From an uncultured Faecalibacterium sp. (GTDB lineage: Bacteria > Bacillota > Clostridia > Oscillospirales > Ruminococcaceae), in the NCBI GenBank assembly GCA_934513205.1, contig CAKSWU010000007.1:1-64000 (forward strand): a DNA stretch of 64,000 nt. The letters are read 5' to 3'. Of this stretch, positions 24,406 through 31,515 are shown piece by piece. Both the position numbers and the translations under genes were made by a program. The stretch's first letter is position 1. Every line of letters begins with the position of its first letter. The notes under the pieces were generated by a model. That model made no database searches. It worked only from the letters and a program-made list of their open reading frames with translations, and was not told the DNA's origin.

Positions 24406-25506
24406 ATGGAAGCTACCAAACCCCGTACCGTCAGTTCCATCGGCATGTTCGACATGCTGAAGGGTGCCGGCATGTTGTCCATCATTCTGGCGCACACGGT
24501 CGAGTTGTACCCCATCCAGACCAGCGGCGGGCTTTCGCTCACCGCCTTTCTGCCCTATATCTACCGCGAATCACTGATGGCCGCCTTTTTCATTGCCAGC
24601 GGCTACGGCTTCCGCAAGCGCTCCATCCGCAAGTGCATCGAGCAGCAGCTCAAGACCCTGCTCAAGCCCTATCTGTGGACGATGGGCTTCACCTGCGTGC
24701 TGCACTTTATCATCCATTACCGCTGCTTCCACTATCTGCCCGGTACCGTCGGCGAGTCCATCAAAGTCACCGGCGGCTTTTTATTGGGCCTGCCCCACAC
24801 TGCCAGCTATGCCGGGCATGAATTTTTCTCCTGCGGACCCATGTGGTACCTGCTGACGCTGCTGGTGGCGTGGATCTTTCTGGATGCCATCCTGAACATC
24901 TTCCCGGAGCAGTATATCCCCGGCGCGGTGGTATGCTGCGCGGTGCTGGGCTGGGGCTGCAGCCTTGTGTGGGAGCTGCCCTTCTGCCTGATCCAGGGTG
25001 CCGTTGCGGTGCCGTATCTCTACCTTGGCTTCCTTGCCAAAAAGCACCACCTTCTGGACCAGCCCCTTTCCCCAAAACAAAAGGCCGGTCTGCTGGCCGC
25101 CACCGCCCTCATTGCGGTGGGCGCCGCTGCCACCCTCACCACCGACTGCATCTCCATGGGGCAGTGGTCTCTGGGACCGGTCAGCATCTTTCTGGACGGC
25201 GCGGCAGGCCTGCTGTTCATCCGCCTGTTCCTGCGCTGGAGCCGGTACCGCGGACCGGTGGTGCAGTTTCTGGAGGCCATCGGGCGGCGGTCGCTGCACA
25301 TCTTCTGTGTACATACGGTGGAGCTGATCGCGATCCCGTGGTATCTGTTTGCCGCAAAGTTCAGCACCCACCCGGTGCTGGGCATGTGGCTGCAGTTTGC
25401 CCTGTCGCTGAGCTCCATCTGGCTGGTGTGCCTGCTGCTGCAGGCGCGGCGGGACCTTATCATCCGCCGTGCCCCCGCAAAGCGGCGCAGTCCCGCAAAG
25501 CACTGA
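24406..25506 (+). CDS. Acyltransferase 3 family membrane protein
   Basis: A 366-residue integral membrane O-acyltransferase (PF01757) with about ten hydrophobic segments. The N-terminal MLKGAGMLSIILAHTVEL carries the active-site His of the family, FIASGYGFRK follows, and the central GPMWYLLTLL motif is typical. ATG 24406 follows AAGGAAGGACCCCGTTC. Such enzymes acetylate or succinylate surface sugars or lipids. Its product probably acts on the glycan or lipid built by the genes downstream or across the divergent promoter. Confidence 0.85.
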   Translation: MEATKPRTVSSIGMFDMLKGAGMLSIILAHTVELYPIQTSGGLSLTAFLPYIYRESLMAAFFIASGYGFRKRSIRKCIEQQLKTLLKPYLWTMGFTCVLHFIIHYRCFHYLPGTVGESIKVTGGFLLGLPHTASYAGHEFFSCGPMWYLLTLLVAWIFLDAILNIFPEQYIPGAVVCCAVLGWGCSLVWELPFCLIQGAVAVPYLYLGFLAKKHHLLDQPLSPKQKAGLLAATALIAVGAAATLTTDCISMGQWSLGPVSIFLDGAAGLLFIRLFLRWSRYRGPVVQFLEAIGRRSLHIFCVHTVELIAIPWYLFAAKFSTHPVLGMWLQFALSLSSIWLVCLLLQARRDLIIRRAPAKRRSPAKH

Positions 25507-25554
25507 GCTGCATCTGCCGCAGCCTCATTCCGATCACAAGAGGAGGATCCTGTT

Positions 25555-26352
25555 ATGAACAACGATGTTCCCCAGACCCTTGCACAGGCATGCAGCCTGA
25601 TCTCGGAGCTGCAGCAGCAGCTCAAGATCAGCGATGAAGGGGTTTCCCGGCTGGCACAGCGGTGTCTGGAGCTGGAGCAGCAGACGCTGCACTACCGGTC
25701 CGCGCTGGAAAAGCACTGCAGCGAGGACGGCCCCGCCGTGCTGACCATGCCCCAGCTGTTCTACGACTCCGGCTCCGGCTTTTCCCCCCGGGAGTGCCTG
25801 ATCGCCCCCGAGGACTCCAGTGACCACCTGACCCATGAGGTGACGGCGGTGTTCACCCTGCCCACCGATGCCCGCGCGCTGCGGCTGGACCCCGGCGAGC
25901 TGGCCTGCTGCATCACCGACCTTTCCATCTCGGACGACCGGCTGGAGCTTGTGCCGGTCAACGGCGTGCGGCTGCAGGACGACTGCCTTCTGTTTTTGGA
26001 CATCGACCCCAACCTGACCGTTCGGGGCTGCGTGCCCTTTACTGCCGGGATGAAGTTTGCCGTGACCTATCACTACTATCCCCTGACCCGCTTTCAGCAC
26101 GAGCAGCCCGGCAAGTCCCTGCTGCGGGCCCTGAACGCCCTGAAGCTGCACAACGAGGCCGAGCAGCAGGAGCTGCAGGCGCAGCTGCAGGCTTCCCGCG
26201 CCGAGATCCGGCGTCTGAACGACCAGCTGCAGGACCTTGTGGCCAGCCGCGCCGCGTATGAAAACTCGCTGGAGACCGTGTACGAAAGCAGCAGCTGGAA
26301 GCTGACCGCCCCGCTGCGCGCGTTCCGGCGGCTGTTCGGCGGCAAAAAATGA
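25555..26352 (+). CDS. Coiled-coil protein of a glycan locus
   Basis: A 265-residue protein with N-terminal (about 10-60) and C-terminal (about 185-235) coiled coils around a beta-rich middle that resembles carbohydrate-binding or sugar-recognition folds. The end SSSWKLTAPLRAFRRLFG is a tail often found on polysaccharide-assembly glycosyltransferases and methyltransferases. ATG 25555 follows AGAGGAGGATCCTGTT. Its stop overlaps the start of the glycosyltransferase (ATGA), so it is probably a partner of that enzyme. No enzymatic motif is visible. Confidence 0.7.
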   Translation: MNNDVPQTLAQACSLISELQQQLKISDEGVSRLAQRCLELEQQTLHYRSALEKHCSEDGPAVLTMPQLFYDSGSGFSPRECLIAPEDSSDHLTHEVTAVFTLPTDARALRLDPGELACCITDLSISDDRLELVPVNGVRLQDDCLLFLDIDPNLTVRGCVPFTAGMKFAVTYHYYPLTRFQHEQPGKSLLRALNALKLHNEAEQQELQAQLQASRAEIRRLNDQLQDLVASRAAYENSLETVYESSSWKLTAPLRAFRRLFGGKK

Positions 26353-27977
26353 GTGCAGAGGAGTGCAACATCATGTACAGCAGTTACAGCGCCCTGCAAA
26401 GCAGGCAGCTGACCCGGCAGGTCTACACCGACACCCAGAGCAGCTATCTTCTGGTCTACGCACCCGTGCGCCATCCCGCGCTGAAAAAGGCGCTGGAAAA
26501 CCAGCTCCACCGCAAGTTCCGGCTGGTGACCTCGCTGGAGCAGGAGCTTACCGATGCGGTGGAAGGGGTGCTGCTGGTCAGTGAGGACGTGGAGTGCACT
26601 TCCACCGCCCTGACCTATTTTGCCGATGCCCTGCGGCAGGGTGCCGACCTTGTGGTGTGCGATGCCTCCTTTGGCTTCGATGGTGCCACCTCGGTTTATC
26701 TGAGCAGCCTGCATCTGCCCGGCTGCCGCTGCGCCATGGTCTCCCGGCAGCTTCTGGACCGCGTGCGCGCCGTTGCCCGGGGCAAAGACAGCGTCACCGA
26801 ACTGCTGCGTCTTTCCACCGCCATGGCACGGAACAGCCGCTGCCTCTCACAGGCTCTGCTGCATTTCCGGCGGGAGCTGTGCGCAGACGATGTCTTTTCT
26901 GCCACAGGCCGCCGTGCACTGGTCCTGAGCCACGAGCTGAACATGACCGGTGCGCCCATCGTGCTGGTCAGCGCCGTGCCGGTGCTGCGCAGTCTGGGCT
27001 TTGAAGTGGTGGTGCTGGGCCCCTCGGACGACGGCTCCCTGCCGCTGTTTCTGGAGGCAGGTGCCTCGGTCGTGACCCGCGCGGACTGTGTGATGAGCTC
27101 CTCGTTGTGGAGCCTTGCCACCGGTGCCGATTTCGTACTTGCCAACACGGTGGTGGAGGCCGCCGCCGTCCGTGCTCTGAACGGCTCCTTTGTGCCAGTG
27201 CTGTGGTGGCTGCACGACGCCTTTGCGGGCTACCCCTTCATCGCCCACAAGATCCCCAAAGAGCTGGAATCCAACGTCACGGTCTGCGCCGTGGGCACCC
27301 ACGCCACCGCCGCCATGCACTCGGTCCGCCCGGATTTTCAGGTGGAGCAGCTTATCTACGGCCTGCCGGACTACGCGCAGGAGACCTTCCCGGTCTATGA
27401 CATCCGCTTTGCCGGCGGACGTCCCCTGTTTGTCACGGTGGGCTCGGTGGAGGTGCGCAAGGGGCAGGACATCTTCTGTAACGCCATCCGCCTGCTGAAG
27501 CCGGAGGTGCGCAAACAGGCCGCCTTCCTCTTTGTGGGCAAGGCCAATGACCGCAGCCTGAAAGACACGCTGGATGCCCTTGTAGAGGACTACCCGGATA
27601 CGGTATTCTACCGCAAGCGGCTGGAGCGCCCGGAGGTAAAGTCTCTGATGGACCAGTGCGCCTGCGTGGTGTGCTCCTCCCGGGACGACCCCATGCCCAC
27701 CTTTGTCACCGAAGGTCTGATCTTCGGCAAGCCCTCCATCGTGTCGGAGCACACCGGCACCGCCGGACTCATCACCGAAGGGGTGGACGGTTTCGTCTAC
27801 CGGAACGACGACCCGGAGCAGCTGGCAAAGGTGCTGGAATACGCCATTTTGCACCCGGAGCAACTGGCCGGCATGAAGGATGCCTGCCGGAAGATGTATG
27901 AGACCTATTACTCCAATGAAGCCTATGTAGCAACCCTGACAAGGCTGGTAAAAGAGTTGACAGACAAGGAAGAATAA
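26349..27977 (+). CDS. Glycosyltransferase (GT-B, group 1 / GT4-like)
   Basis: A 542-residue protein whose second half is a GT-B transferase: LSHELNMTGAPIVL, FVTVGSVEVRKGQDIF, LFVGKANDRS and the nucleotide-sugar motif SRDDPMPTFVTEGLIFGKP with the ExxxxGxP core. The first 180 residues are an extra domain of unknown role without membrane spans. The ATG at 26349 overlaps the preceding stop by 4 bp. It probably adds a sugar to a surface glycan or lipid carrier; donor and acceptor are unknown. Confidence 0.85.
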   Translation: MSAEECNIMYSSYSALQSRQLTRQVYTDTQSSYLLVYAPVRHPALKKALENQLHRKFRLVTSLEQELTDAVEGVLLVSEDVECTSTALTYFADALRQGADLVVCDASFGFDGATSVYLSSLHLPGCRCAMVSRQLLDRVRAVARGKDSVTELLRLSTAMARNSRCLSQALLHFRRELCADDVFSATGRRALVLSHELNMTGAPIVLVSAVPVLRSLGFEVVVLGPSDDGSLPLFLEAGASVVTRADCVMSSSLWSLATGADFVLANTVVEAAAVRALNGSFVPVLWWLHDAFAGYPFIAHKIPKELESNVTVCAVGTHATAAMHSVRPDFQVEQLIYGLPDYAQETFPVYDIRFAGGRPLFVTVGSVEVRKGQDIFCNAIRLLKPEVRKQAAFLFVGKANDRSLKDTLDALVEDYPDTVFYRKRLERPEVKSLMDQCACVVCSSRDDPMPTFVTEGLIFGKPSIVSEHTGTAGLITEGVDGFVYRNDDPEQLAKVLEYAILHPEQLAGMKDACRKMYETYYSNEAYVATLTRLVKELTDKEE

Positions 27978-27987
27978 TTGATATTTT

Positions 27988-28072
27988 TCAACCCGGGAAG
28001 ATCTGCGGAGCTTCCCGGGTTGCTTTTTGCAGGAGAGGTAGCATCGCATAGCGATGACGGAGAGGGCAAGCG
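27988..28072 (+). repeat. Bipartite hairpin element, copy 5 (hairpin 2 only) plus a second repeat
   Basis: Hairpin 2 is a 15-bp stem with one mismatch and a TGCG loop (27989-28022) followed by CTTTTTGC, twelve bases after the glycosyltransferase stop; hairpin 1 is missing. It runs into the AGAGGTAGCATCGCATAGCG module (28033-28066) also found at 17500-17533. The rest of the gap to 28238 shows nothing else. Confidence 0.75.
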
Positions 28073-28237
28073 CCCTAAAGGGATGCAGCAGACGCTGCTT
28101 CCCATAACGGCTCATCCCATTGTTTTATCAAAACTCCCAAATTGCCCAACAAAATTCCAGTTCCGTTCACAAAGACCCCCGCCGGGTGTGCTATACTTTT
28201 GACAAACCTGTTTTTCCCGAAAGGAGTCTGCTTTTCT

Positions 28238-29275
28238 ATGAGTCAACCCGCATCTGCCCAGCCCTCCCGCAAAAAGACCGTTCTGTCCCTGCTGGTGCTT
28301 GCGGCCCTTACCGGCATTCTGGTGCTGCTGTTCAAGGATCACTGGGCCGAGATCACCACGGCGCTGGCCCAGTTGTCGTTGTGGCAGGTACTGGCGGTGC
28401 TGGCGATCGGCCTCAGCTATCCCCTGCTGGAGGGGTGCGTGGCGTGGGTCATCGTGCGCAGCCGTCTGCCGCAGTTCAAGCTGTGGCAGGGGCTGGATGT
28501 GGGTTGGTGCGGCACCTTTGGCAACGTGGTCACGCTGGGTGCCGGTGCTGTGCCGATGCAGCTGTACTACCTGCACAAGGCCGGGCTTCCGCTTGGCCCC
28601 GGCGCAGGGCTGATGACGCTGGAATACGTCTTTCACAAGTCCACCGTCCTGCTCTATGCCACGGTAATGCTGTTGCTGCAGCACCGCTGGCTTGCCGCCA
28701 ACACCAGCGGTGTGATGAATTATCTGCCCATGGCATACGCTGTGGTAGCGGTAATTATTGTGGTGCTGGTGCTGCTGTGCGTATCGCCGCTGGTGCAGAA
28801 CCTCGCCCGCTGGCTGCTGGGCTTTTTGCCCAAGACCGAAAAATGGCAGCAGCGCCGCGCCGACTGGCTGGAACAGCTGGAGGTGCTGAGCACCGAGAGC
28901 CGCCGCCTGCTGGCGGATAAGCCCCGCTGCCTGAAAATTCTTGCTCTGCAGGCGCTCAAGCTGTTCGGGCTGTTCTGCCTGCCCTACCTGTGCATCCGGT
29001 TCATGGGGCTTTCCCCGCTGGGCTTCTGGCAGGTGCAGCTGCTCACCAGCCTGATGCTCTTCGTTTCCAACGCGCTGCCCAATGTAGCCGGAATGGGCTC
29101 CATTGAGACCGCCTTTCTGCTGGTGTTCGGCAGCTTTCTGGAGCGGGGCGAGGTGATGAGCGTACTGATGCTCTACCGCATCGCCAGCTATTATGCGGTA
29201 TTTGCCGCCAGTGCCGTGGGCTTTTTCATCGCCCAGCGGCATCTGACTCAAATGGAGCCGCCAAAGGAGGGGTGA
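28238..29275 (+). CDS. Lysylphosphatidylglycerol synthase TM-region family protein (UPF0104)
   Basis: A 345-residue membrane protein with about eight hydrophobic segments, matching the flippase-like domain of MprF (UPF0104). Marks of the family are TLGAGAVPMQLYYLHKAG, EYVFHKSTVLLYA and LPNVAGMGSIETAFLLVFG. It lacks the C-terminal aminoacyl transfer domain, so it is a stand-alone membrane domain. ATG 28238 follows GAAAGGAGTCTGCTTTTCT. It heads a two-gene unit. A role in moving a lipid or polyprenyl-linked precursor across the membrane fits the cluster but is inference. Confidence 0.85.
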   Translation: MSQPASAQPSRKKTVLSLLVLAALTGILVLLFKDHWAEITTALAQLSLWQVLAVLAIGLSYPLLEGCVAWVIVRSRLPQFKLWQGLDVGWCGTFGNVVTLGAGAVPMQLYYLHKAGLPLGPGAGLMTLEYVFHKSTVLLYATVMLLLQHRWLAANTSGVMNYLPMAYAVVAVIIVVLVLLCVSPLVQNLARWLLGFLPKTEKWQQRRADWLEQLEVLSTESRRLLADKPRCLKILALQALKLFGLFCLPYLCIRFMGLSPLGFWQVQLLTSLMLFVSNALPNVAGMGSIETAFLLVFGSFLERGEVMSVLMLYRIASYYAVFAASAVGFFIAQRHLTQMEPPKEG

Positions 29276-29279
29276 GCAG

Positions 29280-29738
29280 ATGAAAAGCTTCCACATTCCC
29301 CGCACCGCTTTATTTTTTATCCTGTTTGCACTGGCAGCTTTTGTGGTGCTATACCATCCCATCGACCTGAAAGCGCTGGTGCGTGCCAGCTCGCAGGGCA
29401 GTGTGCGCACCGAGACCATCCGAAATTTCGCCAGTCGGGACGAGATGAACTACCGTATCCTCTCCATGGACAGTGACGAGTTCCAACAAACGGCAGAATT
29501 GCTTTCCACCGTTTCCTGCCGCAAAAAACTGAACCAGCGCTATTCCGCCTACACCCATGATACCTTCCCGGTGCAGTCGGTCACCGTCAGCTTTTATGAC
29601 GATGCCGAAGATCAGAAGTTTCTGTTGACGGTGTACTCTGACGGCGTGTGCATCCTGAACAGCGCCTTTGTCAGCGTAAAATACCCCGGCGGCGGCGCAG
29701 CGCAGTTGTATAAGCAGCTGGCGGAGCTGGGGAAGTAA
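29280..29738 (+). CDS. Membrane-anchored hypothetical protein (152 aa)
   Basis: One N-terminal hydrophobic segment (about residues 8-26) anchors a soluble domain of about 120 residues that should face outside. It contains NFASRDEMNYRIL and VSFYDDAEDQKFLLTVYSDG, a beta-rich stretch. ATG 29280 follows AAAGGAGGGGTGAGCAG only four bases after the previous stop, so the two are co-expressed. No family recognised. Confidence 0.7.
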   Translation: MKSFHIPRTALFFILFALAAFVVLYHPIDLKALVRASSQGSVRTETIRNFASRDEMNYRILSMDSDEFQQTAELLSTVSCRKKLNQRYSAYTHDTFPVQSVTVSFYDDAEDQKFLLTVYSDGVCILNSAFVSVKYPGGGAAQLYKQLAELGK

Positions 29739-29751
29739 TTTTATAAGATAA

Positions 29752-29784
29752 GACCCCGGAGCGATATCTCATCGCTCCGGGGTC
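29752..29784. terminator. Bidirectional terminator
   Basis: GACCCCGGAGCGAT / ATCGCTCCGGGGTC with loop ATCTC (29752-29784), then ATTTTTCAC. It overlaps the stop codon of the convergent XRE gene. The tail resembles that of the bipartite elements, but the loop does not. Confidence 0.8.
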
Positions 29785-30076
29785 ATTTTTCACATTCTGC
29801 TTGTAATTTGAGGAAAATCTGCTGTTTTTCTTTTTCGGTTCTATTTTTCCAGAACCGGTACATCTGTACATCTGTCCAGTCCGCACGTCCCACAATATAA
29901 TCCACGCTCACATCGTAGTACTCCGCAAGTGTGACCAGGTGCCGGGTCGGAATCTCCTGCACACCCAATTCGTACTTTGCATATTGCTGCTGCGTAGTGT
30001 TCAACAGTACACCTACCGCTTTTTGGGTCAAGTCCGCATCCTCCCGCAGATCGCGCAGCCGCTTGTAGCTTTCCAT
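29783..30076 (-). CDS. XRE-family transcriptional regulator A
   Basis: A 97-residue DNA-binding protein with an N-terminal helix-turn-helix: RLRDLREDADLTQKAVGVLL followed by NTTQQQYAKYELG and the typical LAEYYDVSVDYIVG. The tail of about 30 residues is basic and acidic and mixed, without a sensing domain. ATG 30076 follows AAGGGAGATGGGAG. It is divergent from a zinc-ribbon membrane protein and shares a 166-bp region with an inverted repeat over that gene's promoter. A close relative in the same arrangement lies at 48825. Confidence 0.88.
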   Translation of the reverse strand: MESYKRLRDLREDADLTQKAVGVLLNTTQQQYAKYELGVQEIPTRHLVTLAEYYDVSVDYIVGRADWTDVQMYRFWKNRTEKEKQQIFLKLQAECEK

Positions 30077-30114
30077 TCTCCCATCTCCCTTTAGGGGAAC
30101 TATACCTGACATCC

Positions 30115-30154
30115 GATAAGGTGTATTGACTTTACGCCTTATCAGGTGTATTAT
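30115..30154 (+). promoter_or_regulatory. Promoter of the zinc-ribbon gene with an inverted repeat
   Basis: -35 TTGACT (30126-30131), 17-bp spacer, -10 TATTAT (30149-30154). GATAAGG (30115-30121) and CCTTATC (30137-30143) form an inverted repeat that brackets the -35, and ACCTGA / TCAGGT arms lie outside it. Likely operator of the adjacent XRE protein. Confidence 0.7.
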
Positions 30155-30242
30155 TGTCAAAAGACCTCTTTTTGTTTCGCCTTATTTTCCAAAATAAAAA
30201 GTGGTCCTTCGCTTATCAATCCTTGAAGGGAGAAATCAGAAA

Positions 30243-30905
30243 ATGCAAAAAAACAAGATGACTGTGTGCAAACATTGCGGTCAGGAAATTGCAGCCAGTG
30301 CAAAAGTGTGCCCTCATTGCGGTGGAAAGAACAAGCCTCCCATCTATAAACGCTGGTGGTTTATTGTCTTGATCGTGCTGATCGTACTATGCGCTATTGG
30401 CGGTTCCGGCAGTGATTCTGACAGCAGCAGTTCCAAGGCCGCCTCGAGTGCTTCAAGTACCGCAAGCATTTCCAGCAGCACCGCCGCCAGCGATGTTTCT
30501 GAATCTGCAGCGTCCTCCATTGCTGCAGAGCCAGAACTGACCGAAGATGAATATAAAGCACTTTGCGAAGCAATTCCGTATAAGGACCTGTGCAGATATC
30601 CCGATGAATATATTGGTACCAAAATTGCCATCAAGGTAAAAGTGCAGCAGATCATGGATTCCAATTGGCTTAGCAGCGATAAAGCATGGCGCGTGCAGAC
30701 CGATAACGATGGCTACGGGCTCTATCTTGATGATGAATATTACGCCATCGACAAGCGCGCTGAAGGGTCTGTAAAAGTTCTGACGGATGATATTGTTGTG
30801 ATTTATGGTGAATTCACCGGAACCGTCAATATTACAAGAGCTCTTACAAATACTACAGACGAAATTCCCAGCATTGATGTAAAGTATGTCGACCTTGTAG
30901 ATTAA
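30243..30905 (+). CDS. Zinc-ribbon, single-span membrane protein with extracellular OB-like domain
   Basis: A 220-residue protein. Cys9, Cys12, Cys23 and Cys26 form a zinc ribbon in the cytoplasm, a transmembrane helix spans about 39-52, a Ser/Ala linker covers about 54-98, and a domain of about 115 residues follows (CRYPDEYIGTKIAIKVKVQQ...), which resembles tRNA_anti-like OB domains. ATG 30243 follows AAGGGAGAAATCAGAAA. The Ser-rich linker and lower GC set it apart from neighbours. It is divergent from an XRE regulator; a membrane-stress or envelope-sensing role is a guess. Confidence 0.75.
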   Translation: MQKNKMTVCKHCGQEIAASAKVCPHCGGKNKPPIYKRWWFIVLIVLIVLCAIGGSGSDSDSSSSKAASSASSTASISSSTAASDVSESAASSIAAEPELTEDEYKALCEAIPYKDLCRYPDEYIGTKIAIKVKVQQIMDSNWLSSDKAWRVQTDNDGYGLYLDDEYYAIDKRAEGSVKVLTDDIVVIYGEFTGTVNITRALTNTTDEIPSIDVKYVDLVD

Positions 30906-30939
30906 TCTACCTCTCATTTTTACAACAGAATACAAAAAC

Positions 30940-30972
30940 CGGGGCGTGCAGCTGGTCAGGCTGCACGCCCCG
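30940..30972 (+). terminator. Terminator after the zinc-ribbon gene
   Basis: 13-bp stem CGGGGCGTGCAGC / GCTGCACGCCCCG with loop TGGTCAG, then ATTTTG. Confidence 0.85.
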
Positions 30973-31311
30973 ATTTTGTGTTCTGTGCGCCGACAGCGGT
31001 ACCAAACGCCGCCGGACCGCGCGGGGATACAGAGCAGACAAAACTGCATCCCGCTTTTTAAAAAAGAGAATGGAATGGAGGAATGGGGTCTTTCGCGGCT
31101 GCGTTTGCAGCAGCAGCCGTTGTTCTGGTGCGAGATGGTTAGATTCGTCTAACCGCCTCGCGAGAACAGGATACCACAGTCAGTTAGTCTTGTCAACCCT
31201 TAATTTGCAAATTTTTTCGCAAACAGTGTGCGCCGCCGGGGTTTCTGCCGTTTTTCTACATTCTGCCCAAAGAATAGCCTTTCCGCTGGAAGAAAACCCA
31301 CTTGTTTTCTA
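30973..31311. other. Gene-free stretch upstream of the pflB promoter
   Basis: No credible gene. Short frames here have either no ribosome binding site or one too close to the ATG. It holds one GTTAG-N6-CTAAC dyad (31138-31153). Confidence 0.6.
31138..31153. promoter_or_regulatory. Dyad 1, GTTAG-N6-CTAAC
   Basis: GTTAGATTCGTCTAAC, followed by CGCC; it shares GTTAGA....CTAACCGC with dyad 2 at 31475. It lies about 160 bp before the pflB -35. Confidence 0.5.
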
Positions 31312-31340
31312 TTGCTTTTTAAAACGGTTCTTGCTATTAT
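31312..31340 (+). promoter_or_regulatory. Probable pflB promoter
   Basis: -35 TTGCTT (31312-31317), 17-bp spacer, -10 TATTAT (31335-31340). The leader to pflB is about 165 nt and contains hairpins at 31398-31414 and 31437-31461. Confidence 0.6.
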
Positions 31341-31436
31341 AGTAACGCAAGATTTTGTGGGCAGGTTTTTATTTTTGTCTACACCTTGTAGTAAGGGCTG
31401 CCGCAGACGGCAGCGCAAGACCGTTTCGCCCCCAGA

Positions 31437-31461
31437 AAACCGCCCAGACAGAGCGGTTTTT
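31437..31461 (+). terminator. Terminator-like hairpin in the pflB leader
   Basis: AAACCGC / GCGGTTT stem with a nine-base loop and TTTTTC, 55 bases before the pflB ATG. It could reduce readthrough into pflB. Confidence 0.5.
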
Positions 31462-31474
31462 CAAAGGCTCATTA

Positions 31475-31490
31475 GTTAGAAAACGCTAAC
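31475..31490. promoter_or_regulatory. Dyad 2, GTTAG-N6-CTAAC
   Basis: GTTAGAAAACGCTAAC, then CGCG, directly before the pflB ribosome binding site. As RNA it would form a 5-bp hairpin. Confidence 0.5.
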
Positions 31491-31515
31491 CGCGTAATGG
31501 AGCAAGGAGGTTCCA

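Noticed and set aside
31070..31137. Short leader-like frames upstream of pflB
   Set aside because: The GGAGG is only one base from the candidate ATG, and the frames run into the dyad without other support.
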